From a virus: a stretch of DNA of 34,465 bases. Below, piece after piece: positions 15,029 through 22,485 of this stretch. Made by a program: the position numbers and the translations under genes. The stretch is taken from positions 1 through 34,465 of the IMG/VR virus record IMGVR_UViG_3300032820_000052, one strand, 5' to 3'. How positions within the stretch are numbered: position 1 is the stretch's first letter; every line of letters starts with the position of its first letter. The notes under the pieces are model-generated. The model was not told the origin of the DNA, did no database searches, and saw only the letters and a program-made list of their open reading frames with translations.

Positions 15029-16071
15029 AGGTTTATCGGCCAGCGATTAGTCGGCCCGTGCTTTTCGCTCCAGAATATGATCATCTGCTGGGCGAGTGAG
15101 CGGCTGTGCATCTCGTACTGTGAATACTGCGACGGGCCGATCAATGCCGGGCAGATGAATATCTCGCCATCCAGCAGAGCTTCGTGGTGCCAATGGCCCA
15201 TAAATGCGTAATCAAAGTCCTTGCCGGTGCGCCGGCGCGATTGGTGCTGTTTGCGCATTGAATTGATGATGCCGAAATAGGGAACCGTGCCAGTGCTGCG
15301 CGATATGTCGCCGTGAGTGAGCGCGACCTTTGAGCCGAGCATATCGATCACATGGACGCGGCTGCGCGGTATGACCCATTCGACATTCGTCGCCCGCTGC
15401 GTATACGCCTGGGCGATAAGGTAGACGCTGAAATCCCAGTTCCGATCGGCGGTCATCTTCTGCGTCGGCTTGCGCGTGGTGCGCCCGTGGTTGCCGACGA
15501 CGCCGATCACTTTCACTTTTTTGAAGTGCGCAGCCAGCCGCATAAGCTGATCGCCGAGCGCCAGGGCCGCACCTGGCAGGGCGCAAGGCAACGGCATCGA
15601 ACTGCCCCAGCCGCAGTCGTCGGGATGGATCGCGCCCATGAACCAATCGCCCAGCAGCCAGACATCGATCTCCTCGATGTGCGCGGTCTGGCGCATCAAC
15701 TCGGTCAGCTCGACGGCCTTCTCGAATGTCGTGGCGATCCGGTGCTGGAATATCGCCCAATCGTATGCCGCCATCCCCTCCATCTGCTCGGCGTCCACGA
15801 CCTCTTCGCAGTGCGCGTCGGTGATGATCAGCGACGGGCGCATCATCTTCTTCGTCAGCTTCGGCTTACTGATCGGAACTCGCGGGTACGTCTTGAGTGG
15901 TTCGATTGATCCCTGGATGTGATCGAACAACGCCAGGTCGCTGCCGACCTGCGCCTTCAGCTTCTTGACATCGGTCAATGCGTCACGAAGCTGCTGCTGC
16001 AGTGATACGGTCGTCGGTGACGGATCGACCAGCTCCTGCATCTCGTCGCGGCTCATCCCTGGCTTGCTCAT
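15025..16071 (-). CDS. Calcineurin-like metallophosphoesterase
   Basis: Encodes 348 aa from the ATG at 16071, which overlaps the previous stop (ATGA). The metal ligand series is complete: ITDAHC (Asp85, His87), LLGDW (Asp142), GNHGR (Asn194, His195), LTHGD (252-255) and GHWHHE (292-296). The N-terminal 60 residues are a separate helical segment beginning SKPGMSRDEMQELVDP, similar to part of the preceding gene. Such phage enzymes are nucleases or phosphodiesterases of uncertain substrate. The position before terminase suggests a role in DNA processing or packaging, which is inference. Confidence 0.88.
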   Translation of the reverse strand: MSKPGMSRDEMQELVDPSPTTVSLQQQLRDALTDVKKLKAQVGSDLALFDHIQGSIEPLKTYPRVPISKPKLTKKMMRPSLIITDAHCEEVVDAEQMEGMAAYDWAIFQHRIATTFEKAVELTELMRQTAHIEEIDVWLLGDWFMGAIHPDDCGWGSSMPLPCALPGAALALGDQLMRLAAHFKKVKVIGVVGNHGRTTRKPTQKMTADRNWDFSVYLIAQAYTQRATNVEWVIPRSRVHVIDMLGSKVALTHGDISRSTGTVPYFGIINSMRKQHQSRRRTGKDFDYAFMGHWHHEALLDGEIFICPALIGPSQYSQYEMHSRSLAQQMIIFWSEKHGPTNRWPINL

Positions 16072-16565
16072 TCGACGACCTTGGCTTTCATCGTCGCGGC
16101 GATCATCTCGGCGGCGGATTTCTCGGTAGTCCACCATCGCTGCTCGCCGTAGATAAACTGGTAGCCGGTGAATCCCTCGGCAGGATCGACGACGACATCA
16201 CGCCACATTCGATGGTCGCTGACGCCGCACAACTTTCTGAACTCCGCATCCTTGATATAGCGGTCGCTTTCCAGGTGCTTCGTCAGGCCGCGATTGATGT
16301 CGCGCCGCGTGCGCGTATACGGATCGAACTCCTCGAGGAACTCGCGCTTCGTCATGCCTGGCTTGCTGGCCTTTTTCGCCGCCGGGCCATGCTCGACCGT
16401 CGTGAAGTCCATGCCGCTTGTCACCTCGGCAACTTCCGCAGCCCGGACGTGGGCGCCCTTGTATTTGATGTACTTGCCGATCCTGCTATTGCTCCAGGGC
16501 CACTCAGGATCGTGCCTGTGGCGCTGGCAGACCGATTCGATCTTCGCCCGTAGCTCGCTCGTCAT
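16068..16565 (-). CDS. Hypothetical protein sharing a motif with the downstream phosphoesterase
   Basis: Encodes 165 aa from the ATG at 16565 (MTSELRAKIESVCQRHRHDP), with GAGGACGAAC upstream. The middle reads SKPGMTKREFLEEFDPYTR, closely matching SKPGMSRDEMQELVDPSPT at the start of the next gene. The rest is helical and basic, compatible with DNA binding (CGVSDHRMWRDVV resembles a helix-turn-helix). No family recognised. The two genes may work as a pair on the same DNA site. Confidence 0.7.
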   Translation of the reverse strand: MTSELRAKIESVCQRHRHDPEWPWSNSRIGKYIKYKGAHVRAAEVAEVTSGMDFTTVEHGPAAKKASKPGMTKREFLEEFDPYTRTRRDINRGLTKHLESDRYIKDAEFRKLCGVSDHRMWRDVVVDPAEGFTGYQFIYGEQRWWTTEKSAAEMIAATMKAKVVE

Positions 16566-16696
16566 GTTCGTCCTCGCTCGTCGTACTCGTCTCGGCTGGT
16601 CTGATTTCAAAAGTCTTCAAATATTAGCGCAAAATGCGCGCGTGATGCGGGCGTCTCCAGATGCTCACCCTGTGGATATTCCGACCGGCTACCCGG
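16566..16696. other. Non-coding gap before the packaging genes, possible cos region
   Basis: These 131 bases between HNH and the 16068 gene hold no reading frame I would accept. They contain a GACCGG-CTAC-CCGGTC hairpin at the HNH stop (16683..16698), a GCGCA-AAA-TGCGC hairpin (16627..16639), and an AT-rich patch with two TTCAAA copies. HNH plus HK97-type terminase phages usually carry cos near here, but I cannot locate the nicks. Confidence 0.35.
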
Positions 16697-17044
16697 TCAA
16701 GGCATCAATACAGCCTGCGCAACCTCTATGCCCTGTGTGCGCTCTATATCGGTTATTTGCCTATGGCACGCGGCGCAAAGGCACCAGCAGTTCGATTCGT
16801 CGAATGCCAGGTCTGGCCGGTCTGCCAGCGGCTCAAAGTGATGCACTGACGCCACCCCAGCCAGCGGCCCATCATGCGCAGGCGATTGACAAAGCGGATG
16901 ATCACGCCGCAGCCTGACCGAGAATCTCGTCCACCGTCGGCCTCGGCGTATAGCTGCCGCTCGCTTCACCTTGCGCTTGATTGTTCGCGCTCGGCGGGCG
17001 GGTGCTTGGCGGGCGGGTGAATATGTCGGCGGCTTACTGGGCAT
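16697..17044 (-). CDS. HNH endonuclease (packaging-associated)
   Basis: Encodes 115 aa from the ATG at 17044 (MPSKPPTYSPARQAPARRAR). The first 50 residues are very basic. The core VHHFEPLADRPDLAFDESN then CLCAACHRQ is the HNH fold with the second zinc knuckle; the first knuckle looks degraded (DHPLCQSPAH). HNH proteins next to terminase genes take part in cos cleavage in several HK97-like phages. It overlaps the end of the 17034 gene by 11 bases. Confidence 0.85.
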   Translation of the reverse strand: MPSKPPTYSPARQAPARRARTIKRKVKRAAAIRRGRRWTRFSVRLRRDHPLCQSPAHDGPLAGVASVHHFEPLADRPDLAFDESNCWCLCAACHRQITDIERTQGIEVAQAVLMP

Positions 17045-17249
17045 CGCCGTTCTCTTTTGCACGGGCGGGCCACTTCCACTTGATTAAGACTTCGGCTTGA
17101 ATCGGCTGGCCGGCGCCCATAAGATGCGGTGCCGATCGCAGTGCTTCACTGAATTCAGTCTCGACGCATATGCCATCGACATATATTACTGGCTCGCTCC
17201 AGTGCTGCTTGCACACCTCGAGGCTACCTTTCCAGGTCAAGCGCGGCAT
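17034..17249 (-). CDS. Small hypothetical protein after a G9 tract
   Basis: Encodes 71 aa from the ATG at 17249 (MPRLTWKGSLEVCKQHWSEP). The ribosome binding site is an AGAG followed by nine Gs ending just before the start. The sequence ends KWKWPARAKENGDAQ and overlaps the HNH start. The homopolymer in the initiation region could vary in length and tune translation. No family recognised; the end loosely resembles RusA-like proteins, but the chain is too short for that call. Confidence 0.6.
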   Translation of the reverse strand: MPRLTWKGSLEVCKQHWSEPVIYVDGICVETEFSEALRSAPHLMGAGQPIQAEVLIKWKWPARAKENGDAQ

Positions 17250-17296
17250 ACCCCCCCCCTCTTTCAAATTTCGCCGACGGGCATACCCCCACCACC

Positions 17297-17704
17297 TTAT
17301 CGATCTTCTGCACGCGCCAGCCTCCTGTATCGTTCCTTGTAGGTTTCGGTGATCGTGCCTTCGATCAGCAGTCGCTCCCGCTGCGCATCGACGACGGCCC
17401 TGACCCACTGCTGATATGTCCTGCCGCATCCCTGGTGCCATTGAGCCAGCACCCTGCCTGCCCTCGGCAGCTCGCGGCCATCGAGATTGTCGGTGTCGTA
17501 CTCGAGCGCCTCGCACCGGGCAACGACCGGCGGGCCTCCCTCGATCTCCATCTCGCTCGAGAATCTGATATGGCACATGACATGATTGCTCACCTTCGGC
17601 GCTTTGCGACGTGGTGACTGATACCGAGCTATCGACGATGTGGGCGCATCCATCATGCCGTAATATAGCCCCCCCCTGCCTTTTTCAAATTTATAGCCTA
17701 TCAT
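17297..17704 (-). CDS. Hypothetical protein with a G8 tract near its start
   Basis: Encodes 135 aa from the ATG at 17704 (MIGYKFEKGRGGLYYGMMDA), which overlaps the previous stop by ATGA. An eight-G run (17669..17676) falls in codons 10-12. An alternative ATG follows it at about 17656, which would make the G-run part of a leader. The C-terminal half (CGRTYQQWVRAVVDAQRERLLIEGTITETYKERYRRLARAEDR) is helical and basic. Function unknown. Confidence 0.62.
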   Translation of the reverse strand: MIGYKFEKGRGGLYYGMMDAPTSSIARYQSPRRKAPKVSNHVMCHIRFSSEMEIEGGPPVVARCEALEYDTDNLDGRELPRAGRVLAQWHQGCGRTYQQWVRAVVDAQRERLLIEGTITETYKERYRRLARAEDR

Positions 17705-18213
17705 CCCGCCCACCGCATCGAAGTGATCGCGCTCGATACGTCGTCACCCTCACCTGGTGCCTGGTGCGGTAGTGACGCCTCGAGGTCGGCATAGTCGTGC
17801 GGCCCTGACTCCATCCACTGCCCCAGCTCGCCGGCGTACTCGACGCCGTGCGCCTTCCAGCCGCGCATGATCAGCGATACCTCTTGCGCCGTGGCCGGCC
17901 TGCCGGCTGGCGCCTGTGCTACTGCTGCCGACGTTCGCAGCTTCGGGCGCAGCGTATGCTTCGCAGCGGCGACAATCACTCGGGCGGCGGGCAGCGTCGT
18001 CGTCGCCTCATGCGTGAACAGCAGGCGCTCGACGATCTTCTGGAATACCGGCTCACGCTCTGACCACGGCACGCTGTCGGCCTTGCAATATGGCGGCAGC
18101 TTTCGATCTATGTGCCACCATTCCTCGTCGCTGAATCGTCGCGGGCCGAACTCGGCCTGGATCATGGATCGCAGCGCATTCGATGATACAAGGTGCTTCG
18201 TCTTGTCCTTCAT
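17701..18213 (-). CDS. Hypothetical replication-associated protein
   Basis: Encodes 170 aa beginning MKDKTKHLVSSNALRSMIQA, coupled by ATGA to the replisome-organiser-like gene. The N-terminal half is helical with many aromatic and charged residues; the middle is an Ala-rich linker; the C-terminal part is acidic. Directly following an initiator-like gene, it could be a helicase loader or accessory factor, but I see no P-loop and make no functional claim. Confidence 0.62.
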   Translation of the reverse strand: MKDKTKHLVSSNALRSMIQAEFGPRRFSDEEWWHIDRKLPPYCKADSVPWSEREPVFQKIVERLLFTHEATTTLPAARVIVAAAKHTLRPKLRTSAAVAQAPAGRPATAQEVSLIMRGWKAHGVEYAGELGQWMESGPHDYADLEASLPHQAPGEGDDVSSAITSMRWAG

Positions 18214-18947
18214 TGCTTCGCGTACTCCGGTGTGTATGGTTCGTTGTCTGCCGGCATCACTTCGTCATCCCACCGGCCTTGGTTAAGATAAGTCGCCGGG
18301 TTCGGAATGTATCGCCCGGCGTCCTGCGTCCATTGCTCCGACTCGATCTGCTCGGCCAGCTTCTCGAGCATCGCCTTGATCGCTGGCTTGCCTTTGATCC
18401 GGCGCCAAGTGCGAATTGCCGCCTGCTTGCCGACCTTCTTCGGGTACGCGGCCCACCATTCAGCGAACGCCGCCGGCACGTTCACTCCCCCCGATTGCGG
18501 GGGGATAGAGGGGGGATTAGTATTATCTTCTCTTATCTTATCTCCTCTGGTCACGGATTTGTCACAGCTTTTGTGTGACATTTGCGTGACACCTGCACGC
18601 TGCCGGCGCTTGCGTTCTGCGGCCAGACCCCGCGTCTTTGCTGATTCGGACATATGAACGTCGAAGTCGGGTATAGTGATGCCGCCGCCGGATTTGAACG
18701 TCACCCACTCTACGTCGAGCATCGCCTGGCTGAATCCAGGGCAGCGCAGATGCGCGTCGATCCATTCGGGTGTCACGCCGATAGCGTGACCATCGCTCGA
18801 GCCGTCAGCGACGATGTGACTATCGGCCCACGACCAGAAGGCGTACAGATGCCCGATCACTGTCACTTCGTCGAGTCGCAGTTGACTACTTAGCTGTATC
18901 ACTCGCGGATCACCGATCAGATCCGTCCGCATCTTTATCCATGGCAT
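18210..18947 (-). CDS. Replisome organiser / DnaD-like replication initiator (putative)
   Basis: Encodes 245 aa from the ATG at 18947 (MPWIKMRTDLIGDPRVIQLS), with GCAGGGG upstream. The N-terminus (WIKMRTDLIGDPRVIQLSSQL...GHLYAFWSWAD) matches the winged-helix start of phage replisome organisers. A basic linker with RKRRQRAG follows, then a C-terminal domain (FAEWWAAYPKKVGKQAAIRTWRRIK...PNPATYLNQGRW) common in phage replication proteins. It would load host replication machinery at the origin. It is the first gene after a promoter and an intrinsic terminator. Confidence 0.8.
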   Translation of the reverse strand: MPWIKMRTDLIGDPRVIQLSSQLRLDEVTVIGHLYAFWSWADSHIVADGSSDGHAIGVTPEWIDAHLRCPGFSQAMLDVEWVTFKSGGGITIPDFDVHMSESAKTRGLAAERKRRQRAGVTQMSHKSCDKSVTRGDKIREDNTNPPSIPPQSGGVNVPAAFAEWWAAYPKKVGKQAAIRTWRRIKGKPAIKAMLEKLAEQIESEQWTQDAGRYIPNPATYLNQGRWDDEVMPADNEPYTPEYAKQ

Positions 18948-19017
18948 CCCCTGCACCCCCGCTGCGTAAAATTAGCCCGGCAGATCGGCATTGCAACCGC
19001 CGCCCGATGATCCGTAA

Positions 19018-19046
19018 AGTATATAGGTACACTGAGCTTGTGTCCC
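19018..19046 (-). promoter_or_regulatory. Candidate promoter for the replication/late operon
   Basis: On the minus strand GGGACA (19046..19041, four of six to TTGACA) and TATACT (19023..19018, five of six to TATAAT) are separated by 17 bases. It lies just downstream of the 19058..19166 terminator and about 64 bases upstream of the 18947 start. A weaker TTGCAA-16-TAATTT pair lies further down. Assumes a sigma70-like host polymerase. Confidence 0.5.
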
Positions 19047-19057
19047 TATGTTGTATC

Positions 19058-19166
19058 AAAAAAAGCACCGGCCCCAGGCGATAGACTCGCCCAGCATTAC
19101 AACCCGCTCATGTAGCGCCGCCACAATACCGCAGAAGTGCGGCAGTCCCTGGGCGAGGCCGGTGCT
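19058..19166 (-). ncRNA. Structured RNA ending in an intrinsic terminator
   Basis: It starts seven bases after the methylase stop. AGCACCGGCC (19166..19157) pairs perfectly with GGCCGGTGCT (19073..19064), followed by seven Ts (19064..19058). Inside, CTCGCCCAG (19157..19149) can pair with CTGGGCGAG (19094..19086) or, via CCAGG, with CCTGG next to the outer helix. Two further hairpins sit within: CCGCA-CTTC-TGCGG (19142..19129) and CGCT-ACATG-AGCG (19117..19105). The loop is far too elaborate for a simple terminator. It could be a released 3' small RNA or an attenuator for the replication operon. Confidence 0.68.
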
Positions 19167-19172
19167 TAGTAT

Positions 19173-20159
19173 TCATACTGCGAATAGATCATCCTGGGTC
19201 GATTCCAGCTCTGCTTCAGCGAGGTTGTCGCAGGCATATTTGAAGTATGATTGCTTTAGTTCGATGCCTATGAAGCGGCGGCCAGCTTTCACAGCGCAAT
19301 AGCCCTCGCTACCTATGCCCGCGAACGGAGAGAGTACGGCATCGCCCGGCTGCGTCCATAAGTCCACGGCCCGGCGTATCACATCGAGTTGTAGCGGGCA
19401 GATGTGTTTTTCATCTTCGCTGATGCGGGCCATCTTAGAGTTCAATACATTTGTCTGATTGATATCCCACCATACAGGCTCGGCGTATCGCCTCCAGATG
19501 TTTATGCTATCATTCGTCGCTATAGTCTTGCGGGAAAAGTTAGATGGATGTTTTGAATCCGCCGTTCGTGGATCGCAGTCGTCAAGGCCAATATATGATT
19601 CAAGCCCTACGCCAGGGCCAACTGGAACTTCGCTCTCAAGAGTGCCGCTTGACACCTTCCGCATGACAATCAAGTAATCGGCCATGCCCTGCCGCAGTTG
19701 CGACCGATCACGCATTACTGTTTTATGTAGAAGTCCGTTATTATTCGTTCTCTCGCGCTCGATTACGGGACATTTCCATATTGTCACGCGAGAGTGGTAT
19801 CTCCATCCGCAATCTTCATGCGCACGGATGACTTCGCCTGGGAAGTCTTGAAGTCCTGCATACCCGTCCCTGTGAAAGTACGCCGGCAAGTCTTTGCAAT
19901 GAACTATCGTGAGCCTGCCCGGTACTGTAGCGCGGTATATCTCCTCGACGGCGAACTTGTAATGATTAAAAAACTCAGCGTTAGACTTACAGTTTCCCAT
20001 GTCGCGCTCGCTGTCGCTGTAAATGTACAGACCGGCAAATGGCGGCGAATAGATCGAGGCGCCGACCGAGTCATCGGGCAAGCCCTTGAGCACCTCCACG
20101 CAATCTCCGCCGAACATAACCCACCTCTTCCCCGTCGCCTGCTCTATGCACTTAGCCAT
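19173..20159 (-). CDS. DNA methyltransferase, N4-cytosine/N6-adenine type (beta group)
   Basis: Encodes 328 aa starting MAKCIEQATGKRWVMFGGDC, with GGAGG upstream inside the helicase end. Catalytic motif IV reads SPPF (residues about 38-41) and the AdoMet motif FAGIGSEG lies near residue 282, so IV precedes I as in beta-group enzymes. SPP at motif IV is more usual in N4-cytosine enzymes. No restriction partner is visible, so self-protection against host nucleases is the likely role. It follows a SNF2-type helicase with a 16-base overlap. Confidence 0.88.
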   Translation of the reverse strand: MAKCIEQATGKRWVMFGGDCVEVLKGLPDDSVGASIYSPPFAGLYIYSDSERDMGNCKSNAEFFNHYKFAVEEIYRATVPGRLTIVHCKDLPAYFHRDGYAGLQDFPGEVIRAHEDCGWRYHSRVTIWKCPVIERERTNNNGLLHKTVMRDRSQLRQGMADYLIVMRKVSSGTLESEVPVGPGVGLESYIGLDDCDPRTADSKHPSNFSRKTIATNDSINIWRRYAEPVWWDINQTNVLNSKMARISEDEKHICPLQLDVIRRAVDLWTQPGDAVLSPFAGIGSEGYCAVKAGRRFIGIELKQSYFKYACDNLAEAELESTQDDLFAV

Positions 20160-21511
20160 GCCGGAACCTCCATCTGGTGCTTTGTTTGATACGCCCGCGC
20201 AAAGGGTTTATCGCCCCTTACGATGCCCTTTGATATGTGACTCATTCGTGCCGCCATATTCGTCGCCATTCTATCTGCGTGATGCTTCTTCTTTCGTATG
20301 TTCGCCACGACTGCGCCCTCTGTCCTGTCTGTAATAACATAGCAGTCAACGGGATTCGTCTGACCAAAACGCCATGCCCTGCGCACGGCTTGATAAAACG
20401 ACTCGTATGAATCTGATAGCCCCGTGAACGCAACCTTATGGCAGTGCTGATAATTCATGCCCCACCCTGCAATGCTTGGCTTGCTTACAAGTACGCGGAA
20501 GTCATTGTCTGCAAAACCTAATAGCGCACGATCTTTATGCTCTTCGCTATCTGATCCGCGCACCTCGATCGCGTCCGGTATCGACCGCTTGAGCATATCG
20601 CTTTCCGCATTCAGGTCGCACCATACAAGCCAGGAATCTGTTGAACTATTAACCATATCCGCAACTATTAATACCCGGTCTTTAATGCTTGCTTTTCGCG
20701 CTGCCCTTCTCTCGCTCATGGTATGCGCGTCGAACGAGAAAAGCATCCCCTCCGGTGCCTGGTTCGCGTCAACAATTACGTCGTGAACCGTAAGCGGCGG
20801 TAAAGTAAATTCTTCGTGATTATATCCCAAGTCCGACGGGTTTCGCATCATAACTGCCCATGATGCCATCCACTCCCAGAACGGCCCCTCTGCGTGACCC
20901 TTAACCCTGTACCGGCCAACATTCGCCGCGTCATTAATAAAGAATGATGACAACATCTCGGAACCACGCATAGCCCCTATAAACTCAGAGTGGTTGCCAA
21001 GCTCCATGTAGTCATTAGGCGCCGGCGTGGCTGTACACGCTAATTTGAAGGGACGACTGCCCCACCGCTCGATCAGTTCAGTTCGATATTTGCCAGTATA
21101 GCTTTTTAATATACTACTTTCATCCAGCACTATACCGACAAAGTCATCTGGATTGAAATGATGCAACCGTTCATAGTTGGTAATAGTTATCCTGCCAGAC
21201 CTATTCCCATCCTGTGAATGCTCCACATCAACGCCGAACTTGTCACCCTCTCGGATTGTCTGTTTTGATACTGCCAATGGCGCAACGATCAATACATCAC
21301 CGGGCAAGTGCTGCGCCCATTCTAATTGCATCGGCGTCTTGCCTAATCCGCAATCTGCAAAGATAGCTGCCCGGCCCCGTCGCAATGCCCACCGCACAAT
21401 GTCGCGCTGGAAGTCATATAGCATTGGATTCAGTTCGGGTATATCGGATAGTCCTGTTGCCTCATCCGATGTCGCTTTCCCCTTTAAGAACTCCGCGTAA
21501 TCCCCCATCAT
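20144..21511 (-). CDS. SNF2/DEAD-like superfamily 2 helicase
   Basis: Encodes 455 aa (a second ATG at 21508 has better spacing to AGGGGG). Motif I is FADCGLGKTP (51-60), motif II LDES (129-132), motif III CTATPAPND (159-167), and motif VI QAVRRAWRFGQTN in the last quarter. The acidic DES box and the ACTATPAPNDYMELGNHSEF segment are typical of phage SNF2-type helicases found beside recombination genes. Likely role: remodelling DNA during replication or recombination. Confidence 0.9.
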   Translation of the reverse strand: MMGDYAEFLKGKATSDEATGLSDIPELNPMLYDFQRDIVRWALRRGRAAIFADCGLGKTPMQLEWAQHLPGDVLIVAPLAVSKQTIREGDKFGVDVEHSQDGNRSGRITITNYERLHHFNPDDFVGIVLDESSILKSYTGKYRTELIERWGSRPFKLACTATPAPNDYMELGNHSEFIGAMRGSEMLSSFFINDAANVGRYRVKGHAEGPFWEWMASWAVMMRNPSDLGYNHEEFTLPPLTVHDVIVDANQAPEGMLFSFDAHTMSERRAARKASIKDRVLIVADMVNSSTDSWLVWCDLNAESDMLKRSIPDAIEVRGSDSEEHKDRALLGFADNDFRVLVSKPSIAGWGMNYQHCHKVAFTGLSDSYESFYQAVRRAWRFGQTNPVDCYVITDRTEGAVVANIRKKKHHADRMATNMAARMSHISKGIVRGDKPFARAYQTKHQMEVPAWLSA

Positions 21512-21520
21512 TCACCCCCT

Positions 21521-21943
21521 TTAGAATGGTATAGACTCTTTTGTTTTGTCGTCATCCTCTGACGGCAGCAAACTCGGCGCCCGCTCGCCCGGCGGCACTG
21601 GTTGCGCTGGCGGCTCCGGCATCGGGCCGGGCGCTGCGGCATCGACATCGACGCGCCAGGCATCGACCGACGTAAACGACGCCTCCTCGCCGGTGTCGCG
21701 CCTGGTATACAGCCGCCCGCGCAGTCTGCACTTGCAGCTCACCGTGTCGCCCTTGCTGATGCCGTCCCAGTACTCGCACGCCTTCTGCTTGATTTCGAGG
21801 CTGATGTGCTGCGTATAGGTCTGGCCGTTATTGCCTATTTCGTCGATCTGAATGATCGCGTCCCGCTTTTGGAACGTGTCGGTGATCTGTTTGACCTCGC
21901 CGACCTTGTGGACGACTCCGGTGATGTCGAGATCGAGACTCAT
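21521..21943 (-). CDS. ssb: Single-stranded DNA-binding protein (DUF3127-like OB fold)
   Basis: Encodes 140 aa from the ATG at 21943 (MSLDLDITGVVHKVGEVKQI), with AGGAG upstream. The OB-fold pattern (ITDTFQKRDAIIQ...GQTYTQHISLEIK...GDTVSCKCRLRGRLY) matches DUF3127-type SSBs. A Pro/Ala linker then ends in EDDDKTKESIPF, the acidic hydrophobic tail that recruits partners in bacterial SSBs. The start overlaps the resolvase stop (ATGA). Confidence 0.85.
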   Translation of the reverse strand: MSLDLDITGVVHKVGEVKQITDTFQKRDAIIQIDEIGNNGQTYTQHISLEIKQKACEYWDGISKGDTVSCKCRLRGRLYTRRDTGEEASFTSVDAWRVDVDAAAPGPMPEPPAQPVPPGERAPSLLPSEDDDKTKESIPF

Positions 21944-22485
21944 TGTGATTCTTCTCCTGTTATTTGTTTTTTGGCAATCTGCCGTTGGTTCATCACCCAA
22001 GCCACGCCGGCAGCGAGTGCCTGCCAGGCATGGCCCTTGACTTTGTACAATGGCCCAGGCTCGGCCTTCGTGCCGATCTGTGGCACGCGCCCGCCGCCTG
22101 TCGCTGGGAACAAGTCGATCAGCCGCTGCCGAAGTACTGCATCGGTAACGCCGACTGTGCGCCCGGTCAGCGCCAGCTTGACCTGGTTCCGCTGGATCAG
22201 ATGCACCTCGGCTGGCCCTTCGTCCTGGTAGTGCCGGTCGCGGTGATCTATGAACGCCTGCTGCATCCTGCCGACTTGGCGGCAAGTGTGGAAGATGTCC
22301 TGGCCGGCAGGCATCCCCATCAGATTCGGCCATTCGATAACGATCGTGGCGGGACAAGCGGCGGCGGCGATGATGTGCTTGTTCGCTTCGGTGTCAGTCT
22401 CGTATATGCTGCCATCGACGAAGAACACATAGCCCGACTTCACCGGGCCGGGATCGATGGCGAGCAGGTCGGGAATGGCGATCAT
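21940..22485 (-). CDS. RuvC-like Holliday junction resolvase
   Basis: Encodes 181 aa from the ATG at 22485 (MIAIPDLLAIDPGPVKSGYV), coupled to the previous stop. LAIDPGPVKSG (Asp11) is motif I of the RNase H/RuvC fold, VIEWPNLMGM (Glu51) the second acidic strand, and GHAWQALAAGVAWVMN near the C-terminus fits the last catalytic helix, with His in place of the usual Asp neighbourhood. It would resolve branched DNA before packaging and sits among nuclease, annealase and SSB genes. Confidence 0.8.
   Translation of the reverse strand: MIAIPDLLAIDPGPVKSGYVFFVDGSIYETDTEANKHIIAAAACPATIVIEWPNLMGMPAGQDIFHTCRQVGRMQQAFIDHRDRHYQDEGPAEVHLIQRNQVKLALTGRTVGVTDAVLRQRLIDLFPATGGGRVPQIGTKAEPGPLYKVKGHAWQALAAGVAWVMNQRQIAKKQITGEESQ

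Noticed and set aside
15352-15909. Plus-strand frame opposite the metallophosphoesterase
   Set aside because: The minus-strand frame has all catalytic motifs of a metallophosphoesterase; this one is its mirror shadow, like all other plus-strand frames examined.
19173-21511. DISARM or restriction-modification system
   Set aside because: Only a methylase and a SNF2-like helicase are present, with no DUF1998, PLD or restriction nuclease gene. The setting is a phage recombination operon.
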